From contig JALCBR010000006.1 in NCBI GenBank assembly GCA_028066245.1, positions 37,526 through 101,525 of the forward strand: a stretch of 64,000 bases of DNA, given 5' to 3'. Position numbers and translations under genes: made by a program. A model generated the notes under the pieces. It did no database searches and was not told where the DNA came from. It saw only the letters and a list, made by a program, of their open reading frames with translations. Below, piece by piece: positions 10,889-20,254 of the stretch; position 1 is the first letter of the stretch; every line of letters starts with the position of its first letter. Source of the DNA: Pirellulales bacterium. Lineage in GTDB: Bacteria; Planctomycetota; Planctomycetia; Pirellulales; S012-138.

Positions 10889-12130
10889 GTGCGCCCTGGA
10901 AATGCGTTTGGACGAGCGTTTTCATTCTTACACGCCAGCAACTTTCACCTGGAGCAAATGCCGCGAGGGCTGGATGAAATTCCGGTCCCCTTGAGCGCAG
11001 CGTTTCTGGAAGCTCCCTACGCAGCGGCAACGGCCGTGTTTGACGCGGCGCTGGCCCGCGAGGTGGATTTCGTGGTCCTTTCCGGTGATCTCGTTGATTG
11101 CCGTTTGTCCGGTCCGCGCGGACCTGTCTTTTTGGCGGAGCAGTTCGCGCGGCTGAACGAAGCAAACATTGAAGTCTATTGGGCTTCTGGGGGAGTTGAT
11201 TTCCTTGGCGATTGGCCCGCCCGCGTCGCATTGCCGGAGAACGTCCATCGGTTTGCCGTGGGCAATGTGGAAGAGCTTATCTTGCATCGCGATGGGGAAC
11301 CGCTGGTCTGTCTGGCTGGCATCTCTCGACCGGCCGAGCAACACGTTCCCACGGCTGAGTTTCGGCCTGATCCCGCTGGGCTCTACACGGTCGCCGCAGT
11401 TCACGGCGCTGGCGATGTCCGCGCGCTGGGATCCTCCCGTATTCACTACTGGGCCTTGGGCGGTCGCGCGAATCCGGAAACCCGCGAACACCGTGGACGT
11501 GTAATCCACTTCAGCGGGAGTCCGCAAGGTCGAGAACCGGGACACGCCGGACCTCATGGTGCGACGATCGTCCGTGTTGACGAGAACTACCGGACAGTCA
11601 CAGAAACCGTTCACGCAGACGCGGTCCGCTGGTTGTGGGAATCCATCCGCTGTGAGGATGGCTGGGTTATGGATGACCTGGAGCTGGCCATGCATGAACG
11701 TGTGAACGAACTTCGCGATGCGCACCCTTCGTGCCACCTTTGCATTTCGTGGCGCGTGGCGGGCGACGCTCCTGTGGTTGAAAGTCTCAGGCAAGTTGCA
11801 GGTCGCGACGAGATCTTGCTCCGTCTGCGATCCGAGTTTGGCGAGAACGACCCGGTAGCTTGGAGTGTCAGTGTGGAGTCAGAGCGTTCGCGTGTTTACG
11901 CGGACGAAGAGTTGGCGGAGTCGACATTCCTAGGCGAGTATCTTCGTGAAGCGCACGAATTTTCCGCGGATCACAGCCGCGACATTGATCTGCTTTCGCA
12001 GGTTGACCCAAGTTTCCGCGAAACCTGGCGGCAACTGGCCGCCGCAGATAGCCCTCGCAAACGGCGGCGCGTGTTGGACGAAGTAGCAGCAACAGGTGGC
12101 GAACTGTTGCATGGTAGAACGTCGCGCTAA
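10889..12130 (+). CDS. SbcD/YhaO-like metallophosphoesterase-fold protein with degenerate active-site motifs
   Basis: 413 aa; SbcD-like layout (FSFLHASNFHLE, VVLSGDLVD, VYWASGGVDFLGDW, VHGAGD, YWALGGRA); 19 bp upstream of a SbcC/YhaN-like ATPase. Confidence 0.85.
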   Translation: MRPGNAFGRAFSFLHASNFHLEQMPRGLDEIPVPLSAAFLEAPYAAATAVFDAALAREVDFVVLSGDLVDCRLSGPRGPVFLAEQFARLNEANIEVYWASGGVDFLGDWPARVALPENVHRFAVGNVEELILHRDGEPLVCLAGISRPAEQHVPTAEFRPDPAGLYTVAAVHGAGDVRALGSSRIHYWALGGRANPETREHRGRVIHFSGSPQGREPGHAGPHGATIVRVDENYRTVTETVHADAVRWLWESIRCEDGWVMDDLELAMHERVNELRDAHPSCHLCISWRVAGDAPVVESLRQVAGRDEILLRLRSEFGENDPVAWSVSVESERSRVYADEELAESTFLGEYLREAHEFSADHSRDIDLLSQVDPSFRETWRQLAAADSPRKRRRVLDEVAATGGELLHGRTSR

Positions 12131-12149
12131 GTGCTGAAGGATACAACGC

Positions 12150-15100
12150 ATGAAAATTGAAGAACTGGAAATCCGTGGTCGTGGGCCGTGGGAAGAACTC
12201 TCTTTGACGGGATTAGAAAGTCGCGTCAACGTGATCTATGGCCGCAATGAAGCCGGCAAGACGTCTCTGTTGGCAGCGCTCCGCGGACTGTTACACGGTG
12301 GTCAGACCGGGCTGCCGGTTACGAGCGGTCCGCTGGAGGAACGCACATGCGGCGGTGCGTTCCGCGCAGCGTACGCCGGTGGCAGGTTCGCCGTCTTTCG
12401 CACGTTGGACGGTGGCGAACAAGAATCGCACACGGCGGGAAGCGATCGGGATGAACCGGCCTTTGCCATGGTTGATGGCGAGGGAAACCGCATCGGCCAG
12501 TCTCGTTATGAAGACCTGCTCTCGGGCATTGATGCGGCCACGTTCGACAATATCTTCGCCTGCGGGCTTAGGGAGTTGCAGCAGCTCGCCTCGCTGGAGG
12601 ATGGCGAAGCGGCGCGAATGCTGCATGACCTGACCGCCGGACTAGATCGTGTAAATCTTTCGCAGTTGCTGCGTGCGGTTCGCGAAGATCGTGACCGGCT
12701 GATGGACGCTCAGGGAGCTCCGTCAGAGATCTCCCGGCTGCTGGATGAGCACCGCGAGTTGACCAGCGAAATCGATCGTTTGTCCGATAGCACGCAAGAA
12801 TACAACCGGCGCCTCAACGAGCGTGATTCGCTGGCCGCGAAGATCGGTGAAATGGAAGCGGACCTCGCCGCTGCCGATCACCGCATTGCGTTGCTCCGTT
12901 CCACTGAAGGTGTGCAGAACGCGTGGACTGAGCAAACCTCGCTGCGCGCGGAGTTGGACGCGTTGGATGAATACCGCACCGTGCCAGCAGATGGACCGCG
13001 GCGGATGAAAGCCGCCAATGATCGCATCGCCAAGCTAGCTCGTCGGCTGCGCGATCTCCGCGCCAAGCGGCGGAAACTGCAAGAAGAATTTGAGCAGTTC
13101 CCGGACGCGGGACGTTTGGAACAGAGAGCGCCGGAGATTGAAGCCCTGGCGGAACAGGGTGAGTTTATCGCTGCCATGGAACAGCAGGCGGCCACGCAGC
13201 GGGCGGCTGTGAAAGATCTGGAGCGGCAGTTGGACGCCCTGCTTGAACAATGCGGGCTGAGCCAAAGTTCATGGAAGACGTTGGCGACTTCTTGCGATCG
13301 TGCCAGTTTTGACAAGCTTCGCACTCTGGTGAAAAACCTGGAGTCTGACCGCGCAGCGGTTGAATCCGCCCGCGAGGAAGCGATTGAAGCGAAGCGGCTA
13401 GCTGCGGAGGTATCGCGAAAAGCGCAGTCCGGTGGACCTGGTGAGCAACAACGCGCCAAGCTTCGCTCTCAGGCAGAAGAAGAGATCGCTCAGCTTCGCC
13501 GTCGGCTGGAACTTGATGAGCGTCTGGAAAAGCTCGAAGAGGAAGCCGCCGAGCTCGAAGAGCAAGCCACCGGCTTGGCCGAACAGGGCGGCCTTTCCAC
13601 CAAGCAGGAATGGTCCGTCGGCGGCGCATGTGCCGTGGGCTTCGTTTTGGCAGGCGGCTCTCTCGCTGGCGTCTTAGGTGCCAGCTGGTGGCCGTTCTGG
13701 TTGGGCATTGCCATCATCGGCGGAGCTTTTGGCGCCAAGAAGTTGTTTGAACGGCGCAATAGCCTGGCACTGGAAGAGTCGGAGAACGAGCTCGACGAAT
13801 TGCAGCAAGAGATCGAGCAGGCGGCCAAACAACGAGAGGCCTTTGACCGTGACTTGGCGGAGGGTGGTGGCTCAGTTGCGGAGCGTCTGGCCACAGCGGA
13901 AGCGCAAATCAAAGAGCTTGATAACGCCCGAGCGTTGGAGGCCGATCGTGCATCGATCGAACAGGCGGCCACCAATGCAGAAGAACAACTGGACGAAGCA
14001 CAGCGCCGGCTCACGCGGCGAAAAGAAACGTGGCGAAAGGCGCTGCGGACTTTTGGATTGCCTGAAGGCCTTTCCCCCAAACAGGTCGGTCGGCTGCGAA
14101 ACCAATGGGACCACACGCGCGATCTCGCGGACCGGTTGGACAACGCGCAATCTCAATGGCGTCAGGGAGAATCCTCGCGAAAAGCGCTGCGGCAGCGGAT
14201 CCAAGATTTGGCCGCCGATTTGGAAATCAGTCTCACCGAGAACGACGCGCAAGAGCAGTTAGCAAGTTTGCGTCGCGAGCTAGAGCGGCAACGCGGAACC
14301 CTGCGGCGACGCTCAAGCTTAAAGCTGCAACTCAAAAAACTCAGTCGATCACGGAAGAAGGTCAAGTCGCAACTTTCGCTGTGGCGCCGGCGCCGGCGCA
14401 GCGTGCTCACGTTGGCCGGTGCTGAAGACGAAGCCGACTTGCGACGCCGCTGTGAGGAAGCAAAACGCCGCGTCGAGTTAACGACCCGACTGGCCGAACT
14501 CAAGGAGAGAATTGACTCCTCGTTGACCCAGGTTTCCCGTGATGAAGTTCTCTCGCGGTTGCGAGAGTTTGGTGTGACCGGCGTAACTGCGGAATTGGAT
14601 GAGTTGCAGAGCCGCGCGGACCGCCTCCGCGGCGAGTTGCAGGCGATGTACGATCGCCGTGGTTGGTTGACGCAAGTCTTGCCAGAGATGCTTGAAGATC
14701 AAACGTTGCCACAAGCACTGTTGCGAAAGGAATCGGTCGATCAGCAGATCCGCGGATTGCTGCGACAGTGGCGCGTGTTGGCGACCGTTCATTTTCTGCT
14801 CGCGCGGATTCGCTCCCGCTATGAACGCGAACGTCAGCCTGAAACGCTTCGCGAAGCGAGCGGCTACTTCCGCACAATCACTCAGGGCGCCTATGTCCGC
14901 GTGTGGACACCTTTGGATGAAGATGTGCTGTATGTGGAGAACGACTGCGACGAAACCATTCCCTTGGACCAACTTTCCGGTGGAACCAGGGAGCAGCTAT
15001 TTCTTTGCTTGAGATTGGCGTTGGTCAGCGGCTACGCAAAGCGAGGGATTCGATTGCCGATCATCCTGGATGACGTACTCGTCAACTTCGATGCTCGCCG

Positions 15101-15620
15101 GGCTCGAGCGACAACCGAAGTGCTGCGTGACTTTGCCGAACGTGGGCATCAGGTCTTTTTATTTACGTGTCACGAGCACATTGCCCGGATGTTCGCTGAG
15201 GTCAAGGTTCGCGTGTGGCGAATTTCCCGCCATGTCAATGCGCGGCGAGATCGATCGTTGATTCACGAAGTGTTGGGAGCCGCTTCGGCGGAAGTGATCG
15301 AGATTCCGCAGATCGAGATGCCGCCACCGCCGATTGTGATGGAAGAGACCGAACCACCGCTGGTGATCTTGGATGAAGCCCCTGCTGCTCCGGAACCCGA
15401 GCAACCGTTGGCGGATGAGCCGATCTTTACCGGCTTTATTGTTGATCCAACCTCTGCGCGGCACGCGTTCGATGCGGAAGAGTTTGATGGGGAACTGCAA
15501 GATGCAGTGTTTAACACGACGGACGATTCTCCATCGCGCACACACCTGCCGATTGAGCAGCCCACACCGGATCGAACAAGTCATTCCAGCGATGACGGCA
15601 TTCAATCGGAAGCGGCCTAA
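12150..15620 (+). CDS. SbcC/YhaN-like AAA ATPase with coiled coils and central membrane hairpin
   Basis: 1156 aa; Walker A YGRNEAGKTSL, long coiled coils, ABC signature LSGGTREQLFLCLRLAL, Walker B LPIILDDVLVNFD. Confidence 0.93.
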   Translation: MKIEELEIRGRGPWEELSLTGLESRVNVIYGRNEAGKTSLLAALRGLLHGGQTGLPVTSGPLEERTCGGAFRAAYAGGRFAVFRTLDGGEQESHTAGSDRDEPAFAMVDGEGNRIGQSRYEDLLSGIDAATFDNIFACGLRELQQLASLEDGEAARMLHDLTAGLDRVNLSQLLRAVREDRDRLMDAQGAPSEISRLLDEHRELTSEIDRLSDSTQEYNRRLNERDSLAAKIGEMEADLAAADHRIALLRSTEGVQNAWTEQTSLRAELDALDEYRTVPADGPRRMKAANDRIAKLARRLRDLRAKRRKLQEEFEQFPDAGRLEQRAPEIEALAEQGEFIAAMEQQAATQRAAVKDLERQLDALLEQCGLSQSSWKTLATSCDRASFDKLRTLVKNLESDRAAVESAREEAIEAKRLAAEVSRKAQSGGPGEQQRAKLRSQAEEEIAQLRRRLELDERLEKLEEEAAELEEQATGLAEQGGLSTKQEWSVGGACAVGFVLAGGSLAGVLGASWWPFWLGIAIIGGAFGAKKLFERRNSLALEESENELDELQQEIEQAAKQREAFDRDLAEGGGSVAERLATAEAQIKELDNARALEADRASIEQAATNAEEQLDEAQRRLTRRKETWRKALRTFGLPEGLSPKQVGRLRNQWDHTRDLADRLDNAQSQWRQGESSRKALRQRIQDLAADLEISLTENDAQEQLASLRRELERQRGTLRRRSSLKLQLKKLSRSRKKVKSQLSLWRRRRRSVLTLAGAEDEADLRRRCEEAKRRVELTTRLAELKERIDSSLTQVSRDEVLSRLREFGVTGVTAELDELQSRADRLRGELQAMYDRRGWLTQVLPEMLEDQTLPQALLRKESVDQQIRGLLRQWRVLATVHFLLARIRSRYERERQPETLREASGYFRTITQGAYVRVWTPLDEDVLYVENDCDETIPLDQLSGGTREQLFLCLRLALVSGYAKRGIRLPIILDDVLVNFDARRARATTEVLRDFAERGHQVFLFTCHEHIARMFAEVKVRVWRISRHVNARRDRSLIHEVLGAASAEVIEIPQIEMPPPPIVMEETEPPLVILDEAPAAPEPEQPLADEPIFTGFIVDPTSARHAFDAEEFDGELQDAVFNTTDDSPSRTHLPIEQPTPDRTSHSSDDGIQSEAA

Positions 15621-16147
15621 TGCCTAGCGAACTTCGCATCCGCAAACCCAGCCACCGGCAACGCGAGACCGACATGAGCATCAATGGCATCAGTGGCGCA
15701 TTGAAGATTGCTTCTCTGGTTGGCAGCGTGTTGCGTTCCGGCGGCAGCTCGCAGCAAGCGGAAAGTTCCGTTACCAGTCCTGCGCAACCGACAATTGCGG
15801 AAATCGGCAAGCGACTTTCACCTGACGGACTGCAATCGGTTGAGCCAGGGCAGTTTGCCGCGTTTGCGCGAGAGCTTCACGAGCGGGGCGCGATCTCAGA
15901 CGCGGAATTCAACGATCTGGCCGCCATTCGTTTGGAATTGGAACTCTCCGGAGCGGCGCCGGACAAGCCGGTTGATCTGATCGCATTTCTCCAGGACCGC
16001 ATTGCCCGGCTGGAGAGTCAATACGAAGCACCAGAGGGCAACACACAATTTTCACTGGCGCAAACGCTTGATGTGGCCCGCCGCCGGTTGGAGCTCGTCC
16101 AACAACTCGATGCCGCGGCGCAGCACGGAGTCAACGCCGTGGCGTGA
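15620..16147 (+). CDS. Hypothetical protein coupled to the SbcC-like gene
   Basis: 175 aa; its ATG overlaps the upstream TAA (TAATG); an alternative start MSINGIS lies at 15674. Helical C-terminal half. Confidence 0.7.
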   Translation: MPSELRIRKPSHRQRETDMSINGISGALKIASLVGSVLRSGGSSQQAESSVTSPAQPTIAEIGKRLSPDGLQSVEPGQFAAFARELHERGAISDAEFNDLAAIRLELELSGAAPDKPVDLIAFLQDRIARLESQYEAPEGNTQFSLAQTLDVARRRLELVQQLDAAAQHGVNAVA

Positions 16148-16195
16148 GTGCTGCCCCAGCTCTCTACAGGCTAGCAACGTTGTACGGTCATGTCG

Positions 16196-17479
16196 TTAGC
16201 TATCCGTTAGTGCATCCTGCGCTGCCGCAATCGTTTTGGCGATGTCTTCGTCAGAGTGTGCCGCAGAGAGGAAAAGCGCCTCGTACTGGCTGCAGGGGAG
16301 ATAGACGCCGCGGCCAATCATCCGCCAAAAGTAACGCCCGTAGGCAGTCGTGTTTGACTTGGCGGCCGTGTCCCAATCTCTGACTGGGTTGGGATTGAAG
16401 AAGAGCGTCATCATGCTGCCGCACCGCGCGAGGGTGTGGGGAACGCCGGCGGATTTCGCGGCCGCACTGAGACCAGAGGCCAAAGTCTGTCCACGTAATT
16501 CCAGTTGCTCATACGGTGGGTTGTCTCGCAGTTCTGTCAGCATCGCAATGCCTGCCGCTGTGGCCAAGGGGTTACCGGACAGCGTGCCTGCCTGAAAGAC
16601 TTTTCCGGCTGGTAGGACATGGTCCATGATCTCTGCGCGCCCTGCATAGGCGCCCACCGGCAGCCCCCCGCCAACGATCTTTCCCAATGTGGTGATATCG
16701 GGATCAATGTCGAACACGGATTGAGCACCGCCGTACGCGACGCGGAAGCCTGTCATGACTTCGTCGCAGATGAGTAGCGCCCCGTGTTTGCGTGTGAGTT
16801 CGCGCAGGACAAGCAGAAACTCCGGATCTGGCAAAACGCAGCCCATGTTTCCAACGACAGGCTCAAAGATCACGCCAGCAATCTTGTCTCCGTGAGCAGC
16901 GAAGGTGTCCGCCAGTTGTTGCGGATTGTTGTACGGCAAGACCAAAGTATCTTGGCTGACGCCAGGTGTGACGCCGGGAGAATCTGGCACGGCTAATGTC
17001 GCAGCGGAACTGCCGGCTGCGACCAGCAGGCTATCGACATGACCGTGATAGTTTCCGGCGAATTTGACGATCAGATCACGATCAGTGTACCCGCGAGCCA
17101 GGCGGATCGCGCTCATCGTGGCTTCCGTGCCGGAGTTGACCAGGCGGACTTTTTCAATGCTGGGCACGGCAGCGACAATCAAAGCCGCCAAGGCGCTCTC
17201 TGCTTCCGTCGGCGCTCCAAAGCTTGTCCCCCGCCGAGCCGCCTCCTCAACTGCGGCGATGACGCTCGCGTGCGCATGGCCAAGGATCATCGGACCCCAC
17301 GATCCAATGTAGTCGATGTATTGGTTCCCATCGATATCCCACAGGAAAGCGCCCTGGCCGCGTTCAAAAAACAACGGCGTTCCGCCAACAGCTCCAAAAG
17401 CTCGGGCGGGACTATTGACCCCGCCAGGCATGACAGACTTGGCTCGTTCAAACGCCGAGCCACTACATGGATAAGGCAT
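16196..17479 (-). CDS. hemL: Glutamate-1-semialdehyde 2,1-aminomutase
   Basis: 427 aa; PGGVNSPARAFGAVGGTPLFFERGQGAFLWDIDGNQYIDYIGSWGPMILGHAH; LICDEVMTGFRV; FQAGTLSGNPLA. Confidence 0.97.
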   Translation of the reverse strand: MPYPCSGSAFERAKSVMPGGVNSPARAFGAVGGTPLFFERGQGAFLWDIDGNQYIDYIGSWGPMILGHAHASVIAAVEEAARRGTSFGAPTEAESALAALIVAAVPSIEKVRLVNSGTEATMSAIRLARGYTDRDLIVKFAGNYHGHVDSLLVAAGSSAATLAVPDSPGVTPGVSQDTLVLPYNNPQQLADTFAAHGDKIAGVIFEPVVGNMGCVLPDPEFLLVLRELTRKHGALLICDEVMTGFRVAYGGAQSVFDIDPDITTLGKIVGGGLPVGAYAGRAEIMDHVLPAGKVFQAGTLSGNPLATAAGIAMLTELRDNPPYEQLELRGQTLASGLSAAAKSAGVPHTLARCGSMMTLFFNPNPVRDWDTAAKSNTTAYGRYFWRMIGRGVYLPCSQYEALFLSAAHSDEDIAKTIAAAQDALTDS

Positions 17480-17969
17480 GATAGATACTTGGGAATTGGT
17501 TTGACTTGGTCAGTGCCACATCACGCACAACTTAACATTGTCACGCGCAGAATCCTTCCCCGGGTGCATCGATCAACCCGCCATTGTTGTTCCAACACGA
17601 AACCTCATGTTTTGCATGTTGAGACGCTCTACTGGTTGCCCATGAGTTGCGAAATATCTCCAGCCGATAAAATTTTCCTATTTTCCATATTTTGCATGAT
17701 GCTTGTTGACAGCATAGATGGCATTGGTAGGCTATCGGCCAGCGTTAGCGGCCCTTCCTAGGCTCCCTAAACGGAAAACTCACCCGCCAAGAGCCTATCC
17801 GCATTGAGCCTGCTGCATTCCTATGTGGCACCAGAAGGGTATTGGTACCTGATATTTTTGGGCCGCTGCAAGTGTCTGTCGCGTGTCGTAGAAATATCTT
17901 GCAAGCACGGTTTTGCAACAAACGGCACATTGACCGGATTTTTGATTATCCTTTTGAGGAGGAGCCAGA

Positions 17970-18395
17970 ATGAATCGCGCTTTGATTTTGGGCGTGGCTG
18001 TGTTCCTGGCAGTCGTCGGCCTGTCGCTGGTGACGACTGGTAGTGATACCGCCAACGCTGGCCATGGTGGATGCCATGGTGCTTGTCACGGATGCCACGG
18101 TTGCCATGGCGATTGCCACGGTTGCCACGGTGGCTGTCATGGATATTGTCATGGTCGCTGCCACGGCCGTTGCCATGGCCGTTGCCATGGTCGTCGTTGC
18201 CATGGCCGTCGTCATTGCTACCAGTGCTATGACTGCTACACCCCGTGCCATGGCGTCCCTGCTGGTGGTCACGAAGCTGGTGGCGATGTCCCTCCCCCGC
18301 CTCCGGTTGATGGCGCTGGCGCTCCTGTTCCGGATACCGTCCAGACTTTCAATCGCGTTCCCATGAACTTCCGCACGGTTTCTTTCCGCGGTTAA
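17970..18395 (+). CDS. Secreted Cys-His-Gly (CHG) repeat protein
   Basis: 141 aa; strong SD (GAGGAGGAG), signal peptide MNRALILGVAVFLAVVGLSLVTTGSDTANA, then 13 CHG units; followed by a terminator. Confidence 0.85.
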   Translation: MNRALILGVAVFLAVVGLSLVTTGSDTANAGHGGCHGACHGCHGCHGDCHGCHGGCHGYCHGRCHGRCHGRCHGRRCHGRRHCYQCYDCYTPCHGVPAGGHEAGGDVPPPPPVDGAGAPVPDTVQTFNRVPMNFRTVSFRG

Positions 18396-18404
18396 TCCGC
18401 AGTG

Positions 18405-18439
18405 AAACCGCGTGAGTAATTCACGCAAAGCGGTTTTTT
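18405..18439 (+). terminator. Rho-independent terminator of the CHG gene
   Basis: AAACCGC-GTGA...TCAC-gcaaa-GCGGTTTTTT hairpin with T-tract just after the stop. Confidence 0.75.
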
Positions 18440-18500
18440 CGAGACCGAGATCGTTTTGAGGTACCACTGGCTCCTCACCTCGTCTTGAATATTTGAAGCG

Positions 18501-18545
18501 AAAAAAGCGGACCCCGTCAAACTGGCGGGGTCCGTTTCATTTTGC
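18501..18545. terminator. Bidirectional-looking terminator
   Basis: Perfect 9-bp stem CGGACCCCG-tcaaactgg-CGGGGTCCG, A-tract upstream and T-rich downstream; lies 3' of the minus-strand esterase gene. Confidence 0.7.
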
Positions 18546-18599
18546 CGTTGCTTATCCCGTGCTGCCGGCATCGTGGCGCATTCACGGTCGCACGGCAAA

Positions 18600-19397
18600 T
18601 CAGTCACCGTTGGGGGACAGGCGTCGCTGCTCGCTCTGTAGTCCCCGTACGACGAATTCGAGCGCAGGGGCAAACATCTGGTTGTAGTAATCCCAACCGT
18701 GCCCTCCGGCGGACGTTTCCAAATCACACTCGTAGGGGACACCCATGCTGGAGAGTTTCATGGCGAGCTTGTCGCTGCTGTCCCACCAGCGGTCGTCCTC
18801 CGGATCACAGCAAAACCACAAATGCCGGGGCCAATTGAGTGGTTGAATCTGCAACAAAGCCGTTTCTTGCCGGGCGGCTTCGACCGATTCAAACATCGCA
18901 CCCAAGATCGGGTCGCCATCGGCCATCCAAGTGTGAAAATCCACGGCAGGGGCCAGTCCCGCCGCCACGGGAAAGTCCTGTGGAGATTTCAGCGCCAAGC
19001 GGATTGCTCCTTGACCACCCATACTGGTGCCAATCAGACCCACCAGCGGCGGTTTTTGGCCAAAGTTCAGCTTGATCCAGGGTAATACGTTCTTCCGCAA
19101 ATGCGCCTCAGGCGTCTGCTCAGCATCAAACGCCGGACAGACCACATCCAGCCACCAACTCGGCCCTGTCATAGGCGCAACGCACGCCAGACCGGTGCTG
19201 CGAAGCAACTCAGTCACTGGCCCATTCCCCCGCAGTCGTCCCAAGTGGACGCCGTGCAGATAAATCACGACATGTCCACTCGAGTGTGGCCGGTCCGGTT
19301 GAAACACATCAGTCTGGTGACCGCCGATCTCGATTGTTTCCCAACCTAGCTGCACTTCACCCATTGCGTTTCTTAATTGATAGACGAGGAATGTCAC
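18600..19397 (-). CDS. Alpha/beta hydrolase (esterase family)
   Basis: 265 aa; nucleophile elbow GTSMGGQGA, oxyanion region YLHGVHLG, terminal GGHGWDYY. Confidence 0.85.
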   Translation of the reverse strand: MTFLVYQLRNAMGEVQLGWETIEIGGHQTDVFQPDRPHSSGHVVIYLHGVHLGRLRGNGPVTELLRSTGLACVAPMTGPSWWLDVVCPAFDAEQTPEAHLRKNVLPWIKLNFGQKPPLVGLIGTSMGGQGAIRLALKSPQDFPVAAGLAPAVDFHTWMADGDPILGAMFESVEAARQETALLQIQPLNWPRHLWFCCDPEDDRWWDSSDKLAMKLSSMGVPYECDLETSAGGHGWDYYNQMFAPALEFVVRGLQSEQRRLSPNGD

Positions 19398-19780
19398 CGC
19401 GAAGCCTGCATTATCGAGCTGTTAGCAACACGATCAATGAGGCCTTAGGAAACTGGTAATCGCGGTGGGGCTGCCCATTGGCGCGATCTCAGGGCGGAGC
19501 CCCGGCCACACGTGACTTCAAAAGAGGCAATTTCCGCCTCCAACATCGCATGCGGCATTTTCCACCAGGGCCTTCATTTTTCTCACGTCATGTATTTTGT
19601 TTATTCACCCTTTTTTCGCTGAACTTACAAATAGGAGTTTCCCTGTATCAGGTAGTTGACAGCGTTCTGCAACTGGCCAAGATCACACTCTACCTGAACC
19701 GCAAAGTCGGTCCAGGACTTCTATTTTGCGTGAACGCATCACGCGAGATTTTCTCTTGCTCTTGTCATGGAGGAGTGCTC

Positions 19781-20140
19781 ATGAGAAATGCTCTGGTCGT
19801 TTGCTTGGCACTGTTTGCGTTCTTGGGAGCCGCCCCTGCTTTCGCAGAAGACGGCGGTGTGTCGCGCGCACAATTGACGTCACTTGGATTGGGGAACATC
19901 CAACCTGTTTCTGATGACGAGGGGCTGAAAGTTCGCGGCAGGGCATCGTTCGCGTCGACAGATGGAAACAGTGTGGCTTTTGTAAACATCTTCCCGTTCG
20001 TTGATTTTGCCGTCGGGGCAGATGTTGCTGCCAGTCCGGTGGGGCCATCGTTTGCGTCTCAAGCAAATTCTGCCACGTTTGCTCCTCTCCCCTTTGCATT
20101 TTCCAGCGCCAGTGGCGGCAGCTTCGCTTTTGCCTGGTAG
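19781..20140 (+). CDS. Small secreted protein of unknown function
   Basis: 119 aa from ATG 19781, preceded by GGAGGAG; signal peptide MRNALVVCLALFAFLGAAPAFA; Ala/Phe/Ser-rich tail ending GGSFAFAW; followed by a strong hairpin. The ORF track start at 19478 is probably too far upstream. Confidence 0.75.
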   Translation: MRNALVVCLALFAFLGAAPAFAEDGGVSRAQLTSLGLGNIQPVSDDEGLKVRGRASFASTDGNSVAFVNIFPFVDFAVGADVAASPVGPSFASQANSATFAPLPFAFSSASGGSFAFAW

Positions 20141-20183
20141 CGTGTCGGCGCCAGTCGATTGGAGCCAGAGCAATAACACAAGA

Positions 20184-20221
20184 CAACGGCCATCGCGGAG
20201 TGCGCGATGGCCGTTGCGTTT
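20184..20221 (+). terminator. Terminator hairpin
   Basis: Perfect 14-bp stem CAACGGCCATCGCG-gagtg-CGCGATGGCCGTTG followed by CGTTTCT. Confidence 0.7.
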
Positions 20222-20254
20222 CTAGGGAAAGAAGATTGCGTCGCTTCATGTCAC

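Noticed and set aside
18058-18220. Tandem short repeats considered as a possible CRISPR-like array
   Set aside because: Units are codon-level CHG repeats inside a coding sequence with no spacers; no CRISPR array found anywhere in the window.
17946-18467. 173 aa minus-strand ORF rich in Met/Ala/Thr (MATTTMATAMATAV...)
   Set aside because: Antisense reading of the CHG repeats; the plus-strand frame has an SD, signal peptide and terminator.
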